A stretch of 64,000 nucleotides of DNA from Ruminiclostridium papyrosolvens C7 (lineage in GTDB: Bacteria > Bacillota > Clostridia > Acetivibrionales > DSM-1351). Below, piece by piece: positions 35,386-43,932 of this stretch. The stretch lies in NCBI RefSeq assembly GCF_000421965.1, contig NZ_ATAY01000020.1, positions 62,001 through 126,000 on the forward strand, read 5' to 3'. A program made the position numbers and the translations under genes. Positions within the stretch are counted from its first letter, which is position 1. Each line of letters begins with the position of its first letter. A model generated the notes under the pieces. It made no database searches, was not told the origin of the DNA, and saw only the letters and a program-made list of their open reading frames with translations.

Positions 35386-37163
35386 TTATGAAGGACAACT
35401 TTTTTTTCGGTTTGTTCAGAAAGTTCAGTATTTACAGTATAAGATCCAAAATGACCATTTGTTTTCTAGCGCTGGGTCTTATTCCTATTCTTATATTTGG
35501 ACTTATTTCATACCATCTTTATTTGCAAAACCTCCACAAAAATATATCAAGCTATTCGGAACAGGTTATAGAACGAGTAGACAAAAATCTGGAAACTTAT
35601 ATCAGTGATATCGAAAATATTATGCGGTTAAGAAGCAATTATTACTTTCAACAGTATTCAAAATTGAATGAAGCAGGAGATATAGAAGGAAACAGAAAAT
35701 ATACAGTAAGGATTTGGGAAACCTTTGATATTCTTAAACAAATGAAAACAGATTTAATTGACATAAGATTTGTTTCGTCCTCTGGAAGTACTATTAGTTG
35801 CTATGGAAGATATTGGGTAGATATTTCCAAAGAGCCTTTGCATCAAGAATTGATTAATAAAAAAAGTGACGTTGTAGCCATACAGCCACCACACTTAAAT
35901 ATTCTAAACAAAAAGGTTTTTTCTATAGGTCAGGCCGTAAACCGGAATGTAAAAGGAGATACAGGTATAATGGCTATTGACATAGATGTTAATTTCCTGA
36001 AAAAAATCTGTAGTGATATAAAGCTTGGGGAAACAGGTTTTGTTTTCTTTGAAAAGGATGGAAAGGTGGTATTTACCCCTCAGAGCTCTGACAAGAATGG
36101 ATTTTCAAATACTATTACTCAAAATCCTAAGCTAATGGACAGCAAAGATGGAAGCCTTATAGACAGTATAAATAACACTAATTACATCATTACCTATAAG
36201 ACTTCAGCCATTACTGGGTGGAAAATTATAGGAGTTTCTCCGAAAGCTGAGATGACCAGTGAGGTTACCATGCTGAGAAAGGTGTTTTTCTGGATTATAA
36301 CCTTAATAATCATTATAATTTTACTCCTTACCATATATCTTACTTCCGTCCTGACAAATCCGATGAGGAAGCTGAGAAGCATCATGAAACAAGCTTCTGA
36401 AAATGATCTGTCTATTTATGCGGATATAAGGACCAGAGATGAAATAGGGCAGCTGGCAAGCAGTTTTAATAAAATGATGAATCAGATAAGAGAGCTTATG
36501 GATAAGATTAAAGACGATCAACAGAAAATAAGAGTTATGGAAATGAAGGCAATGCAGGAACTTATTAAACCGCATTTTGTTTACAACACTCTTGATTCTA
36601 TTATCGGACTTCTTGAACAGAATAGGAATGACGATGCTATAGATATAGTTGACTCCCTTGGCAAGTTCTTTAGAACAAGTCTTAGCCACGGAAGGGAAGT
36701 CGTTTTTATAAGGGAAGAAATTGACCACATTAGAAGTTATCTGATGATACAGCAATTCAGATTTTCCTATAAATTTGATTATTTGTTTGAGATAGATGAT
36801 GAGATTTACAATTTTAAAACTGTTAAGTTAATATTACAGCCGCTTGTTGAGAACTCTATATATCATGGTATAAGAAATCTGGATAAAAAAGGTCTCATAG
36901 TTATAAACGGCTATATAAAAGATGACCAGATTATATTTGAAATTTCAGATAACGGTGAAGGGATAGGCGAAGAAAAAACTCAGCAACTTAACCGAATAAT
37001 GGCGGGGGAAGAAGAGGTTGAGGATCAGAACATGTATTTTGGTATTAGAAATGTAAATGAACGCATAAAATTGAATTTTGGAAGTGAGTACGGCTTAAAA
37101 TACCAAAGCAAGGTATCTGTAGGTACAAAAGTAGTGGTAAATATTCCGCAGATAGGTAGGTGA
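35370..37163 (+). CDS. Sensor histidine kinase (YesM-like)
   Basis: A 597-residue membrane sensor. A first membrane segment near residue 30-50 precedes a Cache-like extracellular domain (about 55-300) and a second membrane segment (about 305-330). HAMP follows, then the His_kinase box with phospho-acceptor His402 in KPHFVYNTLDSI, and a HATPase domain with LQPLVENSIYHGI and DNGEGIG. Either ATG 35370 or 35388 could start the protein; the first overlaps the lipoprotein gene by 16 bases. With that lipoprotein and the next gene it forms a sensing unit. Confidence 0.9.
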   Translation: MGDKIVMKDNFFFGLFRKFSIYSIRSKMTICFLALGLIPILIFGLISYHLYLQNLHKNISSYSEQVIERVDKNLETYISDIENIMRLRSNYYFQQYSKLNEAGDIEGNRKYTVRIWETFDILKQMKTDLIDIRFVSSSGSTISCYGRYWVDISKEPLHQELINKKSDVVAIQPPHLNILNKKVFSIGQAVNRNVKGDTGIMAIDIDVNFLKKICSDIKLGETGFVFFEKDGKVVFTPQSSDKNGFSNTITQNPKLMDSKDGSLIDSINNTNYIITYKTSAITGWKIIGVSPKAEMTSEVTMLRKVFFWIITLIIIIILLLTIYLTSVLTNPMRKLRSIMKQASENDLSIYADIRTRDEIGQLASSFNKMMNQIRELMDKIKDDQQKIRVMEMKAMQELIKPHFVYNTLDSIIGLLEQNRNDDAIDIVDSLGKFFRTSLSHGREVVFIREEIDHIRSYLMIQQFRFSYKFDYLFEIDDEIYNFKTVKLILQPLVENSIYHGIRNLDKKGLIVINGYIKDDQIIFEISDNGEGIGEEKTQQLNRIMAGEEEVEDQNMYFGIRNVNERIKLNFGSEYGLKYQSKVSVGTKVVVNIPQIGR

Positions 37164-37167
37164 GGGT

Positions 37168-38805
37168 ATGTTCAGGCTTTTAGTAGTTGAAGATGAAGAA
37201 ATGATAAGGAATAAAATAATATACAATACAAATTGGAAAGAACACGGATTTGTTGAGGTTTTTCAAGCAAGCAACGGTATGGAGGCCCTTGATATTGTCA
37301 GAAAAAATAACATTGACATAGTAATTACTGACATACAAATGCCTGAAATGAACGGCATTGAGCTTATCAGAGAGATAAAAAGTCTTAATCGGGGTATCAA
37401 GTGTATAATTATTACTGCGTATGCAGAGTTTGAGTATGCAAAGGAGTCGGTAAAGCTCAATGTCAATGATTATATCCTTAAACCCTTTAAATCCAAGGAT
37501 CTTTTAGAAATTGTAAAAAAAATTTTAGAGGAAATTATAAGGGAGAGGAACGAGCGCGTAGAAGTTGAAAACCTGAGAAGGCAGTTAAGAGAAAATAAGA
37601 AAGCCTTACGTGAAAAACTTTTCAATGATTTATTAAGCAACAGCTATATTGGTGATATAGAGAATGACTTGAATTACCTTGAGCTTTCAAAATTAAAGGA
37701 TCGGGATTATTTTATTGCGGTAATAAATATTAATAACTTTATCGAGCTTATCCTAGAAGAGGATGAGGAGCAGAAGTATATAGTAAACCTGTCCTTTTAT
37801 AACCTTGTTACCAAGTTTCTTTCATCCTTAGGAACAGACTCATCCGATACCTATGAAGACAAGCTTGTTTACTCTGTTATAAATTATAAAATAGATCAGC
37901 TTGTAATTGCCGTTTATGAGGATATTGACAAATTTATTCCTGCATTTGAAGACTTAATTAAATTAGGAAGACAGGAACTGGGATTTTGCATCACTATTGG
38001 TATAGGGAATAAATATAAAAATCTTACAGATGTGCATATTTCTTACAGGGAAGCATGTTCGGCGGCTTTACTTGACCGTGTTTACGGAAGAGAAATTGTT
38101 TATATTTTTAATGATCTCAATTTTGGTAATAAGGTTTACAGTAAACAACTTCACATTCTTGGAGATACAAAGCTGTATGATGACCTTAAAATAGGTGCGT
38201 TTCCTGAAATAAAAAATGATATTGTTGACATTATTACACAGATTAAGAGTTCCAAACTTGAGTTGGATGCCATAAATACCATTATTTATAATATAGTGCT
38301 TTTATCCTGCAAGACAATAAATGAGTTGGGCTATGATATTTTTGAAATAATGGGCGAGGATTTCAACCTTCATTTTGATGTAAAGGAAATAAATAATCTG
38401 GTACAACTTGAAGAATGGCTGCTTAGCTTCTTTCTAAAAGTTAATGAATATATTAATCAAAAAAGAAGCAACAGAAATGAAAAGCTTCTTTCAAAAGTAA
38501 AGGATTATGTGGATAGAAATTATAGTGAAAACATAACTCTCACAAGTATTTCAAAGGATTTTGGGATAAGTTCCGGCTACCTTAGTGTACTATTCAACGA
38601 TCATATCGGACAGAATTTTATAGATTATCTTACCAACCTGAGAATTCAAAGTGCAAAAAATCTGCTTAAAAGTACAGACCTTAAAATTTATGAAATTGCA
38701 GACAGGGTTGGTTACCGTGATGCATATTATTTTAGTACGGCTTTCAAGAAAATTGTGGGAATAAATCCTACCGACTATAGAGAAAAGCTGAACATACTTG
38801 AATAG
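37168..38805 (+). CDS. AraC-type response regulator (YesN-like)
   Basis: A 545-residue regulator. The receiver domain begins at residue 1 (LLVVEDEEMIRN), phospho-acceptor Asp55 lies in VITDIQMPEMNG, and the KPF lysine near 110. A large middle region (about 130-430) resembles the YesN linker. Two helix-turn-helix units of an AraC domain end the protein (SISKDFGISSGYLSVLF; IADRVGYRDAYYFSTAFKK). It follows the kinase after four bases. It probably activates the upstream sugar importer genes; this is inferred from position. Confidence 0.92.
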   Translation: MFRLLVVEDEEMIRNKIIYNTNWKEHGFVEVFQASNGMEALDIVRKNNIDIVITDIQMPEMNGIELIREIKSLNRGIKCIIITAYAEFEYAKESVKLNVNDYILKPFKSKDLLEIVKKILEEIIRERNERVEVENLRRQLRENKKALREKLFNDLLSNSYIGDIENDLNYLELSKLKDRDYFIAVININNFIELILEEDEEQKYIVNLSFYNLVTKFLSSLGTDSSDTYEDKLVYSVINYKIDQLVIAVYEDIDKFIPAFEDLIKLGRQELGFCITIGIGNKYKNLTDVHISYREACSAALLDRVYGREIVYIFNDLNFGNKVYSKQLHILGDTKLYDDLKIGAFPEIKNDIVDIITQIKSSKLELDAINTIIYNIVLLSCKTINELGYDIFEIMGEDFNLHFDVKEINNLVQLEEWLLSFFLKVNEYINQKRSNRNEKLLSKVKDYVDRNYSENITLTSISKDFGISSGYLSVLFNDHIGQNFIDYLTNLRIQSAKNLLKSTDLKIYEIADRVGYRDAYYFSTAFKKIVGINPTDYREKLNILE

Positions 38806-38814
38806 AAATACCTG

Positions 38815-38872
38815 AAAAAAGAAAAGCACAATATCCTTCACATATATGTTGTAGATACTGTGCTTTTTCGAC
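38815..38872. terminator. Two-way terminator
   Basis: Stem AAAAAGAAAAGCACA..TATC with GATA..TGTGCTTTTT between the convergent response-regulator and MATE genes, with A and T runs on each side. Confidence 0.8.
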
Positions 38873-38891
38873 AATTTATTATTATTTTTGG

Positions 38892-40256
38892 CTAATCCCT
38901 TGTCACATTTCTAAGCCAATTAAGGCTTTTGTATCTCCATAAAACCAGAGGAACTTTAATAATTTCATCGCTCATCAATATTATGTATACAATTGGTACA
39001 CTCCATTTAAAAACGAAAGCTGCCAATGCACCAAATAGGATTAAGCCGCCCCACATGGTGGATACGTCAAGGAACAGGCCAAACTTTGTGTCTCCTCCGC
39101 CACGGAAAACACCAACTATAAGGGTAGTATTGTAGGCTTGTGCCACCACGAAATAGGACATGACGAACATCATAACAGATAAATGTCCCCGTGTTATAGG
39201 AGTAAGGTTAAGTGTTGACATAAGAAAAGGCCTTGCAATGAGTATAAGAACCCCTCCTGCTATACCTGCAAGTATACTTAACTTTATAAAACGGTTTGCA
39301 TAATTTTTTGCACCTTCATAATTATTTTCTCCGATTGCCTTACCGACAGTTATGGCTGTTGCATTTGCTAGACCAAATGCTATGACTGTGGCAAGCTGTC
39401 TGGCAATCTGAGCTACGGAATTTGCCGAGACTACCGAACTCCCCAGATGTCCTATTACAATTGCGTTGGTAGCGACACCTGCACCCCACATAAGCTCATT
39501 TAATGTAACTGGTATTGAATAAGTCAAGAAATCCTTAAATAATAATTTATCGTGTACAAATAAATCTGATGGCTTGAATTTAATCAGCTTATTAACCTTT
39601 AAGTGATAGATGATTACAATTAACAATTCAACTCCCCGTGCAGCCAGAGTTGCGATTGCTGCACCAACTATTCCCATTTTAGGTAAACCAAAAAGACCGA
39701 AAATAAGAGATGATGCAATAATTAAGTTTACAATAAGTGAAGCGAGGTATACAACTGTTGATATAATTACACGTTCCACACTTCTCATAATGTTCAGATA
39801 AATCATGGTAATTGACATAAAAATGTATGATAATGCTATAATTTTAAGGTATTTAACGCCTTCTGCAATAACCGGGGCTTCATTTGTAAAAATTGTCATT
39901 ACTTGTGCAGGAAATATTAATACGATTGCAGTAAAAAATAATGCTACCAAAAGAGAAAATCTCATACAGATTCCCATGATTTTTTCAATACTTTTGGTAT
40001 CGCCTTTACCCCAGTATTGAGCTGTAAGTACTGCCGAACCTGATGTCAGCCCAAAATATATAAGCGTCATTATAAACTGAACCTGACCTGCCAGAGAAGC
40101 GGCAGAAAGTACAGTTTCGCTTACTTTTCCAAGCATAAGAACATCTATTGAGGTTATTCCTACATTTATGAGGTTTTGGATAGCCATAGGAAGAACCAGA
40201 GCGAAGGCCATTTTGTAGAAGGATTTAGTATCCTTGGTTATGATGTTGTTTTCCAT
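38892..40256 (-). CDS. MATE-family multidrug/cation antiporter
   Basis: A 454-residue protein with about twelve membrane segments. N-terminal LVLPMAIQNLINVGITSIDVLMLG (in part: LPMAIQNLINVGITSIDVLM) and the mid-protein SYSIPVTLNELMWG repeat reflect the duplicated six-helix halves of MATE transporters. Members export drugs or metabolites using H+ or Na+. CGGAG precedes the ATG. It is transcribed alone, and the substrate is unknown. Confidence 0.9.
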   Translation of the reverse strand: MENNIITKDTKSFYKMAFALVLPMAIQNLINVGITSIDVLMLGKVSETVLSAASLAGQVQFIMTLIYFGLTSGSAVLTAQYWGKGDTKSIEKIMGICMRFSLLVALFFTAIVLIFPAQVMTIFTNEAPVIAEGVKYLKIIALSYIFMSITMIYLNIMRSVERVIISTVVYLASLIVNLIIASSLIFGLFGLPKMGIVGAAIATLAARGVELLIVIIYHLKVNKLIKFKPSDLFVHDKLLFKDFLTYSIPVTLNELMWGAGVATNAIVIGHLGSSVVSANSVAQIARQLATVIAFGLANATAITVGKAIGENNYEGAKNYANRFIKLSILAGIAGGVLILIARPFLMSTLNLTPITRGHLSVMMFVMSYFVVAQAYNTTLIVGVFRGGGDTKFGLFLDVSTMWGGLILFGALAAFVFKWSVPIVYIILMSDEIIKVPLVLWRYKSLNWLRNVTRD

Positions 40257-40360
40257 TTTGAATACTCCGTATTTTGAATCATTTTATAACTAGTATACAA
40301 TATCATAATGTGATACCATAAGTAAAGTTAATAAAACCTTACTTTTGGGAGATGAAAGCT

Positions 40361-41503
40361 TTGCTTTATAGGGATAATGCAGGTTTATATATCCATGTGC
40401 CCTTTTGCAGTTCGAAATGTAATTACTGTGATTTTAACTCCTATGCAGGAAAGATTAATCTCGCTGAGAATTACTTTAAATCCATGAAAAAAGAAATCGA
40501 GCTATATAAAGAATACATGAAAGATTATCTAATCCATACGATATTTATAGGTGGAGGAACACCTTCGGCTGTTGATGATGGATTTATTTCTGATATATTG
40601 GAAAAATGCAGGACTGAGTTTAAAATATCTGACAACTGCGAAATAAGTATAGAAAGTAACCCCGGTACTTTAAGCATAGACAAGCTAAAGTCTTATAAAA
40701 ATTCAGGTATAAATAGAATCAGTATGGGACTACAGGCATATCAGGACAAGCTTCTTAAATACCTTGGAAGATGCCATAGCCACAAGGATTTTTCCGAAAG
40801 TGTAAAAAATGCAAGAGATGCCGGTTTTGAAAATATTAATGCGGATGTTATTTTTGGAATTCCCGGACAGACCCTTTATGACTGGAAAGAAACCCTTGCT
40901 TATTTAATTTCTCTGGGTATCAACCATATTTCAGCTTACAGTCTTAAAATTGAAGAGGGTACCAAATTTGGCAGTATGGAGGAAGAAGGCATTCTTGTTC
41001 CGGTAGAAGACGAACTTGACAGGGAAATGTATCATAATGCAGTTAATTACCTAAGTGAACAGGGATTAAAGCAGTATGAAATATCCAATTTTGCAAAAGA
41101 GGGGTATGAATGTAAGCACAATCTGACATATTGGAAGTGTGTGGACTACCTTGGCTTGGGCGCAGGGGCACATTCCTGTTTGAAAGACATAAGATTTTCA
41201 AACGAAGTTTCCATAGAGGGATATATAGATTATCTGAAACATGAGGAAAAACCTGTATATGAGAAATTTCCACTTGAATTAACTGATAAAATGTCGGAGT
41301 ACATGTTTCTGGGATTACGGTTAACAAAAGGGGTAACAGGAAAGGAATTCTTCCAGCGTTTTAATCAGAACTTATTTACAAAGTATACTGATTCTTTTGA
41401 AAAGCTTGAGAATAAAGGACTTATTGAAATAGCAGGTGATTCCGTTAAATTAACAAGACTTGGTTTTGATTTGGCTAATCAGGTGTTTGTAGAATTTGTA
41501 TAA
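40361..41503 (+). CDS. hemW: HemW-like radical SAM protein (heme chaperone)
   Basis: About 380 residues. The radical-SAM cluster motif C-x3-C-x2-C is visible as CSSKCNYC near the start, followed by IFIGGGTPSAV and EISIESNPGTL. HemW proteins bind heme and resemble oxygen-independent coproporphyrinogen oxidase HemN, but lack its extra N-terminal region, as here. TTG 40361 fits GGGAG (40347-40351) better than ATG 40352, which has no spacing; both give the same frame. It is near rpsT and gpr, a common clostridial grouping. Confidence 0.9.
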   Translation: MLYRDNAGLYIHVPFCSSKCNYCDFNSYAGKINLAENYFKSMKKEIELYKEYMKDYLIHTIFIGGGTPSAVDDGFISDILEKCRTEFKISDNCEISIESNPGTLSIDKLKSYKNSGINRISMGLQAYQDKLLKYLGRCHSHKDFSESVKNARDAGFENINADVIFGIPGQTLYDWKETLAYLISLGINHISAYSLKIEEGTKFGSMEEEGILVPVEDELDREMYHNAVNYLSEQGLKQYEISNFAKEGYECKHNLTYWKCVDYLGLGAGAHSCLKDIRFSNEVSIEGYIDYLKHEEKPVYEKFPLELTDKMSEYMFLGLRLTKGVTGKEFFQRFNQNLFTKYTDSFEKLENKGLIEIAGDSVKLTRLGFDLANQVFVEFV

Positions 41504-41516
41504 AATGCAAAAATAA

Positions 41517-41546
41517 AAACTCAGGGTTAAACCTGAGTTTTTGTTT
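41517..41546. terminator. Two-way terminator between hemW and rpsT
   Basis: Stem AAACTCAGG with CCTGAGTTT around GTTAAA, followed by T on the plus strand and preceded by A-rich sequence, between convergent genes. Confidence 0.85.
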
Positions 41547-41551
41547 TTTAA

Positions 41552-41809
41552 TTATTTTGCTGCATTTAAGGCTTTTGCTAATCTGGATTTCTTTCTCGCA
41601 GCGGTGTTTTTATGCATTAAGTTCTTTGCTGCGGCTTTATCTAAAGCCTTTGTAGCTGCTTTGTAAGCGTCTGTTTTATTTTCACCAGTAGCGATAGCTT
41701 CTTTACATTTTTTAACAGTAGTCTTGAGTGCTGACTTCCTGATAGTGTTCTTCAAAGTCTTAGTCTCAATTACTTTAACTCTCTTTATAGCAGATTTAAT
41801 GTTTGGCAC
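41552..41809 (-). CDS. rpsT: Ribosomal protein S20
   Basis: An 85-residue small, lysine- and alanine-rich protein of the 30S subunit, binding 16S rRNA. GTG 41809 gives the standard start [10 protein letters not shown]; an in-frame GTG at 41818 overlaps the AGGAGGTGA ribosome site. [19 protein letters not shown] and [13 protein letters not shown] are typical S20 segments. It is divergent from gpr. Confidence 0.95.
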   Translation of the reverse strand: MPNIKSAIKRVKVIETKTLKNTIRKSALKTTVKKCKEAIATGENKTDAYKAATKALDKAAAKNLMHKNTAARKKSRLAKALNAAK

Positions 41810-42062
41810 AGTATTCACCTCCTGCGAGCCGGTTTAGCATAATAAGTGAGCAAAAATTACAAAAATATGTTAATCGGTTTTACAAACCGCTTCTTGCCCA
41901 TAACAGATGATATTTTACCATGAAAGGTTTCAAATTGCAAGTACAAACTGGATAAATTTGATTAGTACACTATATTAATATTTAAAATTTAATACTAAAA
42001 ATGCGACATTTTGAAATAATATTAATGAATTTTAAAAGTTTTATAACGAAAGGACATTATTT

Positions 42063-43070
42063 ATGATTAATTTATCCAACAGGTATACAGACCTTGCCAT
42101 TGAGGCACATGAAATATTTATGAACAGCAGTGAAGCAAAGCAGCAGGCCCAAGAAGGCAAAACACCTCCGGGAGTGGTTATTGAAAACGCCGGAGACGAG
42201 GATGTAAAGATTACAAGAGTACGTATTACTTCACGTACAGGGGAAGCTTCCATCGGAAAACCTATGGGAAACTATATAACTCTTGAGATTCCCGAACTAA
42301 AGGATAATAACGAGGATGTAAATAAAAAGACTATTGATGCTATGGCAAGAGAATTAAGAGATATGCTGAAGCTGAAAGAAGGCTCTACTACCCTTGTTAT
42401 TGGGTTGGGAAACTGGAACGTTACTCCTGATGCATTGGGGCCAAAGGTTGTTTCTAATCTGATGGTAACAAGGCATCTGCTTCAATATGTACCTGAACAT
42501 GTTGATGAGGGGGTTAGTCCTGTTTGTGCAATTGCTCCGGGGGTATTGGGAATAACCGGGATTGAGACTGGTGAAATTGTAAGAGGTGTCGTTGACAGGC
42601 TTAAACCGGATGCCTTAATTGCAATAGATGCTCTTGCTGCAAGAAGTATGGAAAGGGTTAGCACTACCATTCAGATTGCAGATACAGGTATTGCACCGGG
42701 AGGAGGAGTTGGAAACAAGAGAATGGAGCTAAGTGAGCAGACTTTGGGGATGCCTGTGGTTGCTATAGGTGTGCCGACTGTAGTTGATGCGGCTACTTTG
42801 ACAAATGATGCAATGGATCTTGTTATTGACAGCCTTATGAATGAATCACCAAAGGATTCCGGGTTTTACAACACCTTGAAAGATATTGACCGTGACCAGA
42901 AGTATGAGCTTATCAAGGAGGCCTTAAATCCCTATGTAGGGCACCTTATTGTTACTCCTAAGGAAATAGATGATATTATCAGCCGTGTTTCAAAGGTAGT
43001 GGCAAACGGGCTCAATATGGCTCTACATCAGGGAATTACACTTGATGATGTAGGTAGATACATTAACTGA
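42063..43070 (+). CDS. gpr: Germination protease (GPR)
   Basis: A 335-residue aspartic-type endopeptidase that degrades small acid-soluble spore proteins when spores germinate. Family motifs: RYTDLAIEAHE at the start, TLVIGLGNWNVTPDALGPKV (20 residues), IAIDALAARS and IAPGGGVGNKR. The N-terminal ~15 residues are the propeptide-like region. AAAGGA precedes the ATG. It proves that the host lineage sporulates. Confidence 0.95.
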   Translation: MINLSNRYTDLAIEAHEIFMNSSEAKQQAQEGKTPPGVVIENAGDEDVKITRVRITSRTGEASIGKPMGNYITLEIPELKDNNEDVNKKTIDAMARELRDMLKLKEGSTTLVIGLGNWNVTPDALGPKVVSNLMVTRHLLQYVPEHVDEGVSPVCAIAPGVLGITGIETGEIVRGVVDRLKPDALIAIDALAARSMERVSTTIQIADTGIAPGGGVGNKRMELSEQTLGMPVVAIGVPTVVDAATLTNDAMDLVIDSLMNESPKDSGFYNTLKDIDRDQKYELIKEALNPYVGHLIVTPKEIDDIISRVSKVVANGLNMALHQGITLDDVGRYIN

Positions 43071-43158
43071 TATATATGAATATCTTCCCTTTTGCTGCCT
43101 CACAGGTTATAATTTAATCTGGGTGTTTAACATTGACATTTCCCATTAGGAGGTAATT

Positions 43159-43863
43159 TTGAAGCAGACAGGAAGATTTTTGATAATATTCGGTTCACTT
43201 ATGATATTATGGAATACATTTTTGATTAAGCCAATAAAATTGTTTACTGTTTTTCTCCATGAGTTGGGGCATGCATTTATGGCTATTGCCACCGGCAGCG
43301 GAATAACCGAGCTTAAAATATATTTTAATGAAAGCGGACATGTCATGTCACTTCCCAAAAGCTGGTGGTCAGCCTTTCTTATCGCCAATGGAGGTTATTT
43401 GGGAAGTGTTCTTTTTGCTATTCTGATACTGGTTCTTAAAAATACCCGTTTCAGAAAATACATAATAGGTGTTATAGCCATTATATTTCTTGCATTTACA
43501 TTCAGGTATTCCGGTATTGCGTCATTTACAATGCTTTACTCGGTAATATTTGCTGTTTTTGCACTCATACTTTATATGATTCAGAATGACACCCTTAACC
43601 AATGGGTAATTGAGATAATTGGTATTGGAAGTGTTACATATGCAATATATGACACCCTGGTAGATACCGTGATAATGCAGCTTAATTATCAGTTTGGCTT
43701 TTTCAGAATGGGCAGTATGCCGGTAACTGATGCTGTTTCCTTATCCAGACTTACTCATATTCCGTCTATAGTTTGGGGTATGATTTGGGTAGGTATATCC
43801 ATTTTTGCGGTGTATTCTGTTTTTCTAAAAAGTAAAAGCAAGCCTTCACGAAAAAAATATTGA
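43159..43863 (+). CDS. M50B-like membrane zinc protease
   Basis: A 234-residue membrane protein, TTG start behind AGGAGG. An HELGH zinc motif (VFLHELGHAF, about residues 33-42) lies beside the first membrane segment, with about five further hydrophobic segments. This fits the M50B-like family of small intramembrane or membrane-bound metallopeptidases. No substrate can be named. It lies between gpr and ligA. Confidence 0.78.
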   Translation: MKQTGRFLIIFGSLMILWNTFLIKPIKLFTVFLHELGHAFMAIATGSGITELKIYFNESGHVMSLPKSWWSAFLIANGGYLGSVLFAILILVLKNTRFRKYIIGVIAIIFLAFTFRYSGIASFTMLYSVIFAVFALILYMIQNDTLNQWVIEIIGIGSVTYAIYDTLVDTVIMQLNYQFGFFRMGSMPVTDAVSLSRLTHIPSIVWGMIWVGISIFAVYSVFLKSKSKPSRKKY

Positions 43864-43932
43864 TTATATAAATAGGCTGATTTTTAAATGTTAACATAAA
43901 TAATAATTATACATGACTATTCGGAGGGAAAT

